In this document: one piece after another, positions 10,611 through 20,378 of the stretch
Layout: the number at the start of each line of letters is the position of its first letter
Numbering within the stretch: the first letter of the stretch is position 1
Source: Firmicutes bacterium CAG:24053_14
GTDB lineage: Bacteria > Bacillota > Clostridia > Oscillospirales > Oscillospiraceae
NCBI GenBank assembly: GCA_001916715.1
Contig: MNSZ01000061.1
Coordinates: 1-53,224 of the forward strand
Direction: 5' to 3'
DNA: 53,224 nucleotides
The notes under the pieces: generated by a model
Told to the model about the DNA's origin: nothing
Seen by the model: the letters and a program-made list of their open reading frames with translations, nothing else
The model's database searches: none
Translations under genes and position numbers: made by a program

Positions 10611-13600
10611 ATGGACAGTCAGAACAAGAACACCGTTTTCGGCCATGCGGCAAGCTGCGCAAGGCTCAATGAATGCACATCGACAGCCCCGGCAAGCAGT
10701 CTGCGCGCGCAGCTCCGGCAAAGCTGCACGGAAATAAACGCGGTCTACCGGCTTATCGAGGCGCGCTTCGGCAGCGCGGCATCTATGCCGTCGAGCTGCC
10801 GCTGGCTTTTGGATAACCGCTATCTTGCATTGCGCGAGGCAAAGCGTGCAGGCGGCGCGCTCAGAGATGTTCGCCGGCTGCGCGCCGGAGGCGACGGTGT
10901 GATATTGTCCGTGCTGTGCCGGGATATGATAAAAGTGTGCTCGGGAAAGCTCTCCGAGGACAATATGCTTGAATATCTGGCCGGTTTTCAAAGCGTTTCG
11001 CCGCTGCCTCAGGCAGAGCTTTATCTGCTTCCGGCGGTTTTGCTCGTGCAGCTGACTTTCTCGCTGGCCGACGCCTGCCGCAAGCTTAAAACCACTGCGG
11101 AGCCGGAGAATCTTGACGAGGAGTTTGCCGCACTTTTCGGCTCTGTGCGGCTGATATCCGAGCTTGACATGCACAGTCTGCTTGAGCGCGCGGACACTGT
11201 TGAAAAGACGCTGTCGGCAGACCCTGCCGGAATTTATCCGCGCATGGATGAGCAAAGCCGCGCCGAATACCGCGCAAGGTTATCCAAGCTTGCCAGACGC
11301 GAGGGGCTTGAGGAACACGTTTTTGCGAAAAAGCTCATCGAGAAAAGCCGCGCCGCAAAGGGGCGCGAAAAGCACGTCGGCGCGTTTTTGTTCAGTGCGC
11401 CGAACGAAAAAAAGCTCGCGTCGGCATATATATCCGCAAACGTTTTGATAACGCTGTTTCTGACGCTGCTGTGCGGCTTTTTATCGCGCAGCGCCGTTGC
11501 CGCGGCGCTGCTGCTCCTGCCGCTGTCGGAGCTTACGAAGGTCATGCTCGATTACATCATTCTGCTGTGCGTTCCGCCGCGCCGCCTGCCGAGGCTCGAG
11601 CTTGACGGCGGCGTTCCCGATGAGGGGCGGACGGTGTGTGTAATATCTGCGCTGCTCACGGACGAGGAAGGCGGCAAGCATTTTGCCGCGCTTTTGGAGG
11701 AGTTTTATCTTGCAAACCGCGACTGCGGCAAAAATCTGCTCATGGGCATACTTGCCGACCTGAGAGAGGCAAAAACGGAGACCGTGCCCGAGGACAAGGC
11801 GATCATTGCGGCGGCCAAGCGCGCTATCTACGCGCTGAACCAAAAATACGGCGGCGGATTTTATCTTTTTACGCGCGAGCGAACGCTCGACGAGGGGCGC
11901 GGAAAATACTCCGGCTTTGAGCGCAAGCGCGGCGCGCTGCTGGAGCTTGCAAAGCTCATGTGCGGCGATAATAGCGAGCTGAACACACGCTGCGGCGACG
12001 CTCAGCTTTTGCGCTCTGCGCGCTATATCCTCACCCTCGACGGCGACACCGTGCCCTCGCCCGGCTCGGTGCGCGAGCTTATCGGCGCAATGCTGCATCC
12101 GATGAATTTGCCGGTGCTCGACCGCGAGCGCGGACTTGTCACCGCCGGGCACGGCATCATACATCCGCGCATGTGCGCAACGCTGCCCTCGACCGTTTCG
12201 ACCGATTTTGCACGCATTTTCTCCGGAGGCGGCGGACTTGAGCCATACGGTATGCTTTGCGGCGAGGTGGGCATGGATATCTTCGACCGCGGCGGTTTTT
12301 CCGGTAAGGGCATAATAGACGCCGAAGCGCTGCTGCTGTGCTCTAAGATGCACATCCCCGAGGGCAGGGTGCTTTCGCACGATGCGCTCGAGGGGGCGTA
12401 TCTGCGCGGCGGATACATGAGCGGCGTTGAGTTTTCCGACTCCTTCCCCGGCTCGCCGATCGCCTATTTTCGGCGCAGCCACCGCTGGATACGCGGCGAT
12501 TGGCAGAACGCCGGCTGGATATTCCGCAAAAGCGCGCTCCTTCCGGATATCGAGCGCTGGAAGCTGTTCGACTCTCTGCGCCGCAGCTTAGTAGCTCCGG
12601 CTACATTCGCCGCAATATTCGCCGGACTGCTGCTCCGGGCGCACGGCCTTGTCCTCGCCGCATGGGCGGCGCTCATAGCGCTCGCTGCCGGACTTATAAT
12701 ATCGCTCACCGAGCTTGCGTCCGGCAAGCCCGAGGCGCTGACGGCAAAGTATCACAGCCGCACCCTCGGCGGAATTGGCGAGAGCATCGTGCGCACGGCG
12801 TTCAGGCTTTGGTTTTTGCCGTATGAGGCGTGGATATCGCTTTCCGCCGCCGTGATCGCGCTTTGGCGGATGCTCGTAAGCGGCAGAAATCTGCTCGAGT
12901 GGGAAACAGCCGCGCAGAGCGCCGGCAAGCGAAACGGTGCGGCCGGGTTTTATAAGAACATGTGGCTTGCCCCGATATCGGGTCTGTGCCTTGTAATATT
13001 TTCGGTCGGAATTTTCGCGAAAGCCGTCGGGCTGCTGTGGATCCTTGCTCCGCTTGCGGCCCTGGCTTTGAGTCTGCCTGCGAAGGCGGAAAAACAGCCG
13101 TCAGCGGAGGAACGCCGATACCTTATCGGCTGTGCGAATGAGATATGGAGCTATTTTGACACATTCTGCACCGCGCAGGACAATTTCCTGCCGCCGGATA
13201 ATTTCCAGGAGCAGCCGCCCGTCGGCATCGCCCACCGCACATCCCCGACCAACATCGGGCTTGCACTTTGCTCGGCAATGTGCGCGCAGGAGCTTGGGAT
13301 AATAGACCTTGCACGCACCGAGGAGTTTATCGGAAACATGCTCGGCACTATGGAAAAGCTTCCTCGCCCCGGCGGACATTTCTGCAACTGGTACGACACG
13401 CGTTCTCTGCGCGCGCTCGAGCCGAAATACCTGTCCACGGTCGATTGCGGAAATCTGTGCGCATGCCTTATCGCGCTCAGGAGCTGGCTGGATGCAGCAG
13501 GTCTTTCAGCGCTTGCCGGCAGGACGGAGAAGCTTATATCCGACATGGATTTTTCGATATTTTACAGCGTCCGGCGCGGCCTTATGCACATCGGCATTGA

Positions 13601-14513
13601 TCTTGAAAAAGGCACTGCCTCGCCGGGGCTTTACGATCTTATGGCAAGCGAGGCGCGCCTTACGAGCTACACCGCCATAGCCAAAGGCGACGTGCCTCGC
13701 AGGCACTGGCGCAGACTGTCGCGTGCGATGCGCTCGTCGGGCGGCTACCGCGGCATGGCAAGCTGGACGGGCACGATGTTTGAGTACCTCATGCCTGAGC
13801 TTTTTCTGCCGCTGACACAGGACAGTCTGCTGTATGAAACCGCGAAATTCTGCGTTTACGTTCAAAAAAAGCGCCGCAGCCGCGGAGGCGCGTGGGGCAT
13901 ATCCGAAAGCGCTTTTTACTCGCTCGACCCGGCGCTCAATTACCGCTACAAGGCTCACGGCTGCGCCCGGCTTGCGCTCAAGCGCGGCCAGGATACAGAG
14001 CTTGTCATTGCACCGTACGCCAGCTTTCTCGCCCTCGCCGTTGACCCCGGCGCCGCCGTTGCGAACCTGCGTCGGCTCGAAAAGTGCGGCATGAGAGCAC
14101 GCTACGGATTTTTCGAGGCGCTCGACTTCACTCCGTCACGCTGCCGAACACCCGAGGGCGAAAAGGTGCGCTGCTTCATGGCGCATCATCTGGGCATGAG
14201 CATGCTCGCCATCGCAAATTATCTCGGAGAAAACTGCGTCCGGCACGCTTTCATGCACTCGCCGGATATGGCTGCTTACGGGCAGCTTCTCGAAGAACGC
14301 ATACCGCTCGGCGCGCCGGTTCTGCGTCTGAGCGAGGCGGAGTCCGACAAGCAGATATTGCCCAACAGCCGCTGGGAAAAGCGCGGTGGCGCAATTGACT
14401 ACGCTTCGCCGCAGTGTTCGCTGCTGTCAAACGGCGCGTACAACATTATGTTAACCGAAAGCGGCATAAGCTCGGCAAGCTGCTCCGACACGTTAATTTA
14501 CCGCACGCCCTAA
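10611..14513 (+). CDS. Cyclic beta-1,2-glucan synthase, N-terminal portion (frameshifted gene, part 1)
   Basis: N-terminal 1300 residues of an NdvB/Cgs-like membrane enzyme that polymerises UDP-glucose into beta-1,2-glucan and cyclises it. In order: a cytoplasmic N-terminal region; membrane segments around 270-325; a GT84 glycosyltransferase region with LDGDT (about 476), HDALEGAYLRGG and WIRGDWQ; further membrane segments around 655-700 and 780-820; and a glucoamylase-like domain (GGHFCNWYDTRSL). ATG 10611 has GGGAG seven bases upstream, so it is preferred to ATG 10605. The frame closes at TAA 14511-14513 in mid-domain. The following frame continues the same protein family, so a one-base deletion near 14500-14513 splits a gene of about 2383 codons. 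Whether the mutation or an assembly error is responsible cannot be told here. Confidence 0.85.
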   Translation: MDSQNKNTVFGHAASCARLNECTSTAPASSLRAQLRQSCTEINAVYRLIEARFGSAASMPSSCRWLLDNRYLALREAKRAGGALRDVRRLRAGGDGVILSVLCRDMIKVCSGKLSEDNMLEYLAGFQSVSPLPQAELYLLPAVLLVQLTFSLADACRKLKTTAEPENLDEEFAALFGSVRLISELDMHSLLERADTVEKTLSADPAGIYPRMDEQSRAEYRARLSKLARREGLEEHVFAKKLIEKSRAAKGREKHVGAFLFSAPNEKKLASAYISANVLITLFLTLLCGFLSRSAVAAALLLLPLSELTKVMLDYIILLCVPPRRLPRLELDGGVPDEGRTVCVISALLTDEEGGKHFAALLEEFYLANRDCGKNLLMGILADLREAKTETVPEDKAIIAAAKRAIYALNQKYGGGFYLFTRERTLDEGRGKYSGFERKRGALLELAKLMCGDNSELNTRCGDAQLLRSARYILTLDGDTVPSPGSVRELIGAMLHPMNLPVLDRERGLVTAGHGIIHPRMCATLPSTVSTDFARIFSGGGGLEPYGMLCGEVGMDIFDRGGFSGKGIIDAEALLLCSKMHIPEGRVLSHDALEGAYLRGGYMSGVEFSDSFPGSPIAYFRRSHRWIRGDWQNAGWIFRKSALLPDIERWKLFDSLRRSLVAPATFAAIFAGLLLRAHGLVLAAWAALIALAAGLIISLTELASGKPEALTAKYHSRTLGGIGESIVRTAFRLWFLPYEAWISLSAAVIALWRMLVSGRNLLEWETAAQSAGKRNGAAGFYKNMWLAPISGLCLVIFSVGIFAKAVGLLWILAPLAALALSLPAKAEKQPSAEERRYLIGCANEIWSYFDTFCTAQDNFLPPDNFQEQPPVGIAHRTSPTNIGLALCSAMCAQELGIIDLARTEEFIGNMLGTMEKLPRPGGHFCNWYDTRSLRALEPKYLSTVDCGNLCACLIALRSWLDAAGLSALAGRTEKLISDMDFSIFYSVRRGLMHIGIDLEKGTASPGLYDLMASEARLTSYTAIAKGDVPRRHWRRLSRAMRSSGGYRGMASWTGTMFEYLMPELFLPLTQDSLLYETAKFCVYVQKKRRSRGGAWGISESAFYSLDPALNYRYKAHGCARLALKRGQDTELVIAPYASFLALAVDPGAAVANLRRLEKCGMRARYGFFEALDFTPSRCRTPEGEKVRCFMAHHLGMSMLAIANYLGENCVRHAFMHSPDMAAYGQLLEERIPLGAPVLRLSEAESDKQILPNSRWEKRGGAIDYASPQCSLLSNGAYNIMLTESGISSASCSDTLIYRTP

Positions 14514-17500
14514 CGCTCACACTCGGCGGCAGAGTGCGCTCGCTTCTCCCCTCGCCCGATGAAAACGGCGCATATATGTGGGAATTTTCCGAGATATCCG
14601 CCGAATTTTCCTGCGTTTGCGACGAGCTCACGGCGCGCACCTCCGTTGCGGTATCGGGCGCTGAAAACGGCGAGGCGCGCACGGTGTCGGTTTTTGCAAA
14701 ATCGGATATCGACAGTGCAAGCCTTGAATTTTCGTTCGAGGCCGTGCTCGCCGACGCTTCAGATTATGTTAACCATCCTGCCTACTGGCGGCTCGGCATC
14801 GAAGCGCGGCGCGACCAAAACTGCATCACGCTGCACCGTCTGCCGCGCGGAAGTCAGGCCGAGTGCTGGCTGTGCCTTGCCTGCGATAAGCCGATGACGG
14901 CAAAGGCAGGCGGCTCAGGCGAGGACGGATTTTTGTCTTATCCGGCGGTAACGGCATCCGTTCCGCTGTCGCTCAAGGCCGGAGAAAAAGCGGACGTGCG
15001 CTTTTCCCTGTGTCTTTCATACACTCCCGAGGGCGCATACAGCGGCGCGCAGCATATGCTTGCGATGGGGCCTGCCGAGTACGGCGCGATGGTTTCGGCC
15101 TGCGCAAGCGTCACGCACATGTCATCGCGTGAAGTTGACGATGCTATGGGCATGCTGCAAAGACTGTGGTTTATCAGCCCAAAGTCGCAGCTTCCGCCCA
15201 AGAGCAGCCTCTGGCGCTGCGGCCTTTCGGGCGATCTTCCTATAATCTGCTGCAAGGATGACGGCGACGTTGTATCTGTAACAAAGCAGTTCTGTCTGCT
15301 CAGAAGCTGCGGCGTTTACGCAGATCTTGTTTTCCTGACCGATGAGGGCGGCGAGTATCGCAGGCCCGTGTACTCCAAGGTGCGCGACACGCTTGCCTCC
15401 CACGGGCTTGAAGCGCTCATCGGCACTCACGCCGGGGTGCGCCTGCTGCCGACCGAGGATGCCGAGCTTATAGAAAGCGCCGCCTCGTTCATCGTCGGAG
15501 AGGATACACCCGGCCGCAGATTTGAAAATGCTCCGAGGTGTTTTACACAGCGAAAAAGAAGCAGCTCTTCCTCTGTGCGGCACGAGTACGCCGATGACGG
15601 GAGCTTTTCGTTTTATGTAAACCGCTCGCTGCCGCCCAGAGTCTGGAGCAGCATCCTGACAAACGGGAGCTTCGGCTATATTGCCGCCGACAGCGGCATG
15701 GGAAACATGTGGCTCAAAAACGCGCGCGAGCTGCGGCTTACCCCATGGATAAACGACCCCATGGCAATAGACGGAGCCGAGGTGTTGGAATACTGCGACG
15801 CAGCCGGGCGACACAGCCTTTTTGCCGACGATGACGGCGCTCCCTGCCGCGTCACCTTCGGCTTCGGCTTTGCCGTTTGGGAAAAAAGCTTCGGCAGCTT
15901 TGCATCGCGCTGCACGGCTTTTGTTCCGCCGGATATGGATGCAAGAGTAATGATAATTGAATTTTTCGGCGAGCACAGCGGAAAGCTCGGCTGGAAATGC
16001 GAGCTTCTCATGTCGGACAGTGACAACAACCGCGGCGCGGTCGCGTGCAGTTATGTAAGCTCCGTGTTTACCGCATCGAGCACGCGCTCGGCTATACGAG
16101 GGCTTAATTTCAGCGCCGTTTGCTCAAGTGACGCGCTCGCTTGGACTTGCGACGGCTTATCCTGGCTGCACAACGAATTTGACTCGCGCACGAACGGGCT
16201 GAGCTATCCCGTTTTTGCCGCAAGCTACGAGGCGCAGCCCGTGACCGTGCTCGTCTGCGGATGTGAGAGCGCAGAAAACCTCCTTGATCTGTGCAAGCCC
16301 GATGCCGCATTTGAAGCGCTCGAAAAAACAAAGGCACATTGGCGCAGTATGTGCCGCCGTCTGACCGTTTCCGGCTGCGGCAAGGCAGACAAATATATGA
16401 GCGGCTGGGCAGTGTATCAGACGCTTGCATGCCGCATTCTCGGGCGATGCTCGGTTTATCAAAGCGGCGGCGCGTTCGGCTTCCGCGATCAGCTTCAGGA
16501 CGCCGTGAACCTCATCCTGCTCGACCCGAACATCGCAAAGCAGCAGATACTCGCCTGCTGCCGGCACCAGTACCTTGAAGGCGATGTTATGCACTGGTGG
16601 CACAGCGTCGGCGGCGCGGATAAGGGCGTGCGCACGCGGTGCTCGGATGATCTGCTCTGGCTGGTGTGGGCGCTGTGCGAATATGTCGAAAAAACGGGCG
16701 ACGCTTCAATATGCCAAATCTCCGAGCATTATATAAGCTCAAAGCCTTTGGACTCCTGTGAAGGCGACCGTTATGAAACGCCCATGCGCTCGGACTGCGC
16801 CGAGAGCGTTCTTATGCACGCAAAGCGCGCCGTTGACTGCTGCGCAGGCCGCGGCACGGGCAGCCACGGGCTTTTGTACTTCGGCAGCAGCGACTGGAAC
16901 GACGGCATGAGCGCCGTTTTCGGTGAGAGCGTGTGGCTGACTTGGTTTTTCTCCTGCTGCGTAAAACGATTTGCGGATATTCTGATCGAGCTTGGCAGGC
17001 AGGGCGCGGACGAATACCGTGCTCTTGCCGCCGCATTGGGCAAGGCCGCCGACCGCGCATGGAACGGGCAATGGTATCTGCGCGGCTACTGGCCCGACGG
17101 CGAGGAGCTTGGCGGCCGGCAGAGCGAGTGCTGCCGCATAGATTCAATCGCGCAAAGCTGGGCCTGCTTCTGCCCGGAAGCGTCAAACACGAAGGCCGAC
17201 ACCGCGCTGGGCAGCGCGCTCAGGCTGCTGTTTGACAGGGAAAACGGCCTTGTGAAGCTATTTGACCCTCCCTTTTTCGGCTCCGGGCGCGACCCCGGCT
17301 ATATTCGCAGCTACGGCCCCGGCTTCCGGGAAAACGGCGGGCAGTATACGCACGCTGCGCTGTGGCTTGCTCAGGCCTGCTTTAAGCGCTCCCGGCCGAA
17401 TGACGGCTGGGCCATACTGCGCTGTCTGCTGCCGGAAGCGCACGACGGGCGCGTTTATGAAGCAGAGCCGTTTGTCATTCCTGCCGATGTCTACACCTGC

Positions 17501-17761
17501 CCCGGCCACATCGGCGAGGCCGGCTGGACGTGGTACACCGGCTCATCCGGCTGGTATTTCAGGGTGTTTACCGAGGAGCTTCTTGGCCTTAAACCGTGGC
17601 ACGGTATGATATATATCCGCCCCTGTCTGCCCGACGGCTTTTCCGACTGCCGCGTGACGCTCAAGACCCGCTCCGGCAGGACGCACGATATATTGATCGG
17701 CCTCGGCGGAGTATGGCTCGACGGCGAAATTTATGACGGAAAAGGTATACCATATATCTGA
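14510..17761 (+). CDS. Cyclic beta-1,2-glucan synthase, C-terminal portion with GH94 phosphorylase domain (part 2)
   Basis: Continuation, in the -1 frame, of the glucan synthase begun at 10611: about 1083 residues. It holds beta-sandwich regions followed by a GH94 (cellobiose/chitobiose phosphorylase-like) domain with HWWH (about 16590) and the general-acid motif SSDWNDGM (Asp codon near 16892). In Brucella and Agrobacterium Cgs this domain trims beta-1,2-glucan by phosphorolysis and sets ring size. The open frame extends upstream to 14414, but no start codon with a ribosome-binding site appears near the junction. An independent protein is therefore less likely than a frameshifted continuation. 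The gene ends 45 bases before ymfF. Confidence 0.82.
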   Translation, partial: LTLTLGGRVRSLLPSPDENGAYMWEFSEISAEFSCVCDELTARTSVAVSGAENGEARTVSVFAKSDIDSASLEFSFEAVLADASDYVNHPAYWRLGIEARRDQNCITLHRLPRGSQAECWLCLACDKPMTAKAGGSGEDGFLSYPAVTASVPLSLKAGEKADVRFSLCLSYTPEGAYSGAQHMLAMGPAEYGAMVSACASVTHMSSREVDDAMGMLQRLWFISPKSQLPPKSSLWRCGLSGDLPIICCKDDGDVVSVTKQFCLLRSCGVYADLVFLTDEGGEYRRPVYSKVRDTLASHGLEALIGTHAGVRLLPTEDAELIESAASFIVGEDTPGRRFENAPRCFTQRKRSSSSSVRHEYADDGSFSFYVNRSLPPRVWSSILTNGSFGYIAADSGMGNMWLKNARELRLTPWINDPMAIDGAEVLEYCDAAGRHSLFADDDGAPCRVTFGFGFAVWEKSFGSFASRCTAFVPPDMDARVMIIEFFGEHSGKLGWKCELLMSDSDNNRGAVACSYVSSVFTASSTRSAIRGLNFSAVCSSDALAWTCDGLSWLHNEFDSRTNGLSYPVFAASYEAQPVTVLVCGCESAENLLDLCKPDAAFEALEKTKAHWRSMCRRLTVSGCGKADKYMSGWAVYQTLACRILGRCSVYQSGGAFGFRDQLQDAVNLILLDPNIAKQQILACCRHQYLEGDVMHWWHSVGGADKGVRTRCSDDLLWLVWALCEYVEKTGDASICQISEHYISSKPLDSCEGDRYETPMRSDCAESVLMHAKRAVDCCAGRGTGSHGLLYFGSSDWNDGMSAVFGESVWLTWFFSCCVKRFADILIELGRQGADEYRALAAALGKAADRAWNGQWYLRGYWPDGEELGGRQSECCRIDSIAQSWACFCPEASNTKADTALGSALRLLFDRENGLVKLFDPPFFGSGRDPGYIRSYGPGFRENGGQYTHAALWLAQACFKRSRPNDGWAILRCLLPEAHDGRVYEAEPFVIPADVYTCPGHIGEAGWTWYTGSSGWYFRVFTEELLGLKPWHGMIYIRPCLPDGFSDCRVTLKTRSGRTHDILIGLGGVWLDGEIYDGKGIPYI

Positions 17762-17806
17762 AAAGTGTGCTATACTGATTCATTATAAATCAAAGGAGGT
17801 CATGCC

Positions 17807-19105
17807 ATGGAGACCGTCAGAAAAGAGATACTCCCCGGCGTATGGCTAACTGCGCTCGAAAACGACAAATTCAAGACCGGATGTCTGAGCATCAGCCTGC
17901 TGACTCAGCTTGACCGCGAAACGGCGGCGATGAACGCGCTCATCCCCTATGTTCTGCGCCGCGGCAGCAGAAATCACACCGATATGCAAGCGCTCGCGAC
18001 CGAACTTGACGGGCTTTACGGCAGCTATATCGAGCCTGTTGTGCGCAAGATCGGCGAGATACAGTGCATCGGATTTCTTGCGAGCTTTGCCGACGACAAA
18101 TATCTGCCCGACGGCAGCGGAGTTTTTGAAAGCATTGCAAATCTTTGCGGCGAGATACTGCTCGCTCCCTGCACCAAGGGCGGCCTGCTTCTGCCCGAAT
18201 ATGTCGACAGCGAAAAGGATAAGCTGCTCGACAGCATAAAAAGCAGGCTAAACGACAAGCGTTCGTGGGCGCTGCAAAGGCTTATCGAGCAGATGTGCTG
18301 CTACGAGCCGTTTGCCGTATCGCGCCTCGGCACCGAGGACACGGCGGAAAATATATATTATCAGAAGCTCACCAAGCATTACCGCAGCCTTATCATGACC
18401 TGCCCGATCGAGATCTTCTACTGCGGCAGCCTCGGCGCGGACGCCGTTGCCGAGAAGCTCTCGGATGCATTCAGCGGCATGCCCAGAGGAGAGATCGACT
18501 ATGATATCGGCACGGATATACGCATGAACGCCGTTGAGGAGTCCGTGCGCGAATTCACCGACGAGCTGAGCGTCACTCAGGGCAAGCTCGTCATGGGCTA
18601 TCGCCTCGGCGACTGCATGGAGGATCCGGATATTGCGGCGCTTTACGTTTTCAACGCCGTTTTCGGCGGCTGCGTAACGTCCAAGCTTTTTATGAACGTT
18701 CGCGAAAAGCTCTCGCTGTGCTATTACGCAAGCTCGCTTGTCGATCTGCACAAGGGACTTATGATCGTCTCATCCGGCGTTGATTTTGACAAATTCGGCG
18801 CTGCAAAGGACGAGATCTGCGCCCAGCTTGAGGCTATAAAGCGCGGCGAGGTCACGGACGATGAGCTGCTTGCTGCCAAGAAAAGCGTTGCATCCGATCT
18901 TCGCGCAACGCTCGACTCGCAGTATAATCTCGAGGGATTTTACCTCGCCAATACTATCGACGGACTTGACTTTGACCCCGAGGAGCTTGCCGAGGCGGTC
19001 GAATGCGTGGAGCTTCAGGCCGTTGTCGATATAGCAAACAGCGTTGTCGGCGACGCGGTGTATTACCTGCGCGGAAACGGTGAGGAGGACAGCGATGAAG
19101 CATAA
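17807..19105 (+). CDS. ymfF: M16-family peptidase-like protein, non-catalytic partner (YmfF-like)
   Basis: 432-residue insulinase-fold protein with two M16-like halves. The zinc-binding HxxEH motif is absent from the N-terminal half, as expected for the non-catalytic member of a heterodimeric M16 pair. The C-terminal half has the arginine/tyrosine region NVREKLSLCYYASS. It overlaps ymfH by 11 bases, so the two are translationally coupled and probably form one complex. In Bacillus the homologous pair has been linked to EF-P modification; that role here is only by homology. AAAGGAGG lies upstream of ATG 17807. Confidence 0.88.
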   Translation: METVRKEILPGVWLTALENDKFKTGCLSISLLTQLDRETAAMNALIPYVLRRGSRNHTDMQALATELDGLYGSYIEPVVRKIGEIQCIGFLASFADDKYLPDGSGVFESIANLCGEILLAPCTKGGLLLPEYVDSEKDKLLDSIKSRLNDKRSWALQRLIEQMCCYEPFAVSRLGTEDTAENIYYQKLTKHYRSLIMTCPIEIFYCGSLGADAVAEKLSDAFSGMPRGEIDYDIGTDIRMNAVEESVREFTDELSVTQGKLVMGYRLGDCMEDPDIAALYVFNAVFGGCVTSKLFMNVREKLSLCYYASSLVDLHKGLMIVSSGVDFDKFGAAKDEICAQLEAIKRGEVTDDELLAAKKSVASDLRATLDSQYNLEGFYLANTIDGLDFDPEELAEAVECVELQAVVDIANSVVGDAVYYLRGNGEEDSDEA

Positions 19106-20372
19106 AAGATATGAAAAGATCGGCGAGGATCTGTACTTCGGCCAGCTGCGCAACGGTCTTAACGTAAACGTTGTAACAAAGCCCGGCTTCCGGCTGTCGT
19201 ATGCCGTTTTTGCCACCAATTACGGCGGCGCGCACAGGCGCTTCTCCCTCGGCGGAAAGATGCACGACACGCCTGCCGGAGTTGCGCACTTTCTTGAGCA
19301 CAAGATGTTTGACATGCCCGACGGCGACAATGCGCTGAGCGTGCTTTCCGCAAACGGCGCGCAGCCGAACGCCTTCACCTCAAGCGGCATGACCGCGTAC
19401 TTTTTCGACTGCACCTCGGGCTTTGAGGAAAACCTGCGCATGCTGCTCAAGTTCGTTTCGACGCCCTACTTTACGCAGGAGACCGTCGATAAGGAGCAGG
19501 GCATAATCGGGCAGGAGATATGCATGGTCGAGGATAATCCCGGCTATGTCGTGTATAACCGCCTCATGCGCATGCTGTATGAGTTTAACCCCATCCGCGA
19601 TCAGGTCGCCGGCAGCATCGAGAGCATTGCGGAGATAACCGCCGAAACGCTCTATAACTGCCACAAGGCGTTTTACGCACCGTCAAACATGACGCTGTGC
19701 GTTGCAGGCGACTGCGATCCCGAGGAAGTCTTCGCCATCGCAGACGAGCTTCTGCCGCGCGAAAAGGCCGAGATCCCAAAGGCCGACATGGGTCAGCCCG
19801 AGTCCGAAAAGCCCATAAAAAGCTACAACGAGGAGCAGATGGAGGTCTCCGCGCCCCAGTATCTTATCGGCGCAAAGGTCACTCCTGCACCGGACGGCGA
19901 GGCACTTTTGCGCCAGAAGATAGTCGCCCAGCTTGCTCTGCGCACGGTGTTCGGCACCTCTGCGAAGTTTTACAACCGGCTGTACTCCGAGGGCGTGCTC
20001 AACCGCGACTATGATTACGAGATCGACTACACCGCCGGAACGGCAACGATCATGCTCGGCGGCGAAAGCCCCGATCCGCAGCGCGTCCTGAGCGAGATAA
20101 ATGTCGAGCTTGCCGAGGTGTTCGCAAACGGGCTTGACAAAGAGCTGTTCGAAGCGGCAAAGCGCGCCTCCTTCGGCTCGCGCCTGCGCGGACTTGAAGA
20201 CTTCGACAGCTTGTGTCTCTCCCTTGCCGACGGTGTGTTCGGAAATTACTGCGCGCTCGATGCGTTTGAAGTGCTCGGGAGCGTTTCAAAAAATGAGTGC
20301 GAGGATTTCCTCAAGGCATTCATGACTCCCGACAGGCTCGCAATGAGCGTCATTTCCCCTGTAAAGGCGTGA
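19095..20372 (+). CDS. ymfH: M16-family zinc peptidase (YmfH-like), catalytic partner
   Basis: 425-residue M16 metallopeptidase with intact inverted zinc motif HFLEH at 65-69 and a downstream Glu ligand region (GQEICMVED). The C-terminal half carries the fold repeat. Start ATG 19095 is set by GAGGAGG at 19083-19089, inside the end of ymfF; the longer frame to 19044 has no such site. Works as the active half with YmfF. Followed by lgt after 6 bases, so the three genes are probably co-transcribed. Confidence 0.93.
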   Translation: MKHKRYEKIGEDLYFGQLRNGLNVNVVTKPGFRLSYAVFATNYGGAHRRFSLGGKMHDTPAGVAHFLEHKMFDMPDGDNALSVLSANGAQPNAFTSSGMTAYFFDCTSGFEENLRMLLKFVSTPYFTQETVDKEQGIIGQEICMVEDNPGYVVYNRLMRMLYEFNPIRDQVAGSIESIAEITAETLYNCHKAFYAPSNMTLCVAGDCDPEEVFAIADELLPREKAEIPKADMGQPESEKPIKSYNEEQMEVSAPQYLIGAKVTPAPDGEALLRQKIVAQLALRTVFGTSAKFYNRLYSEGVLNRDYDYEIDYTAGTATIMLGGESPDPQRVLSEINVELAEVFANGLDKELFEAAKRASFGSRLRGLEDFDSLCLSLADGVFGNYCALDAFEVLGSVSKNECEDFLKAFMTPDRLAMSVISPVKA

Positions 20373-20378
20373 TATCCT

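Noticed and set aside
14414..14510. Independent start for the second glucan-synthase frame
   Set aside because: The GTG at 14414 and later ATGs have no ribosome-binding site, and the sequence before the junction shows no family similarity in that frame.
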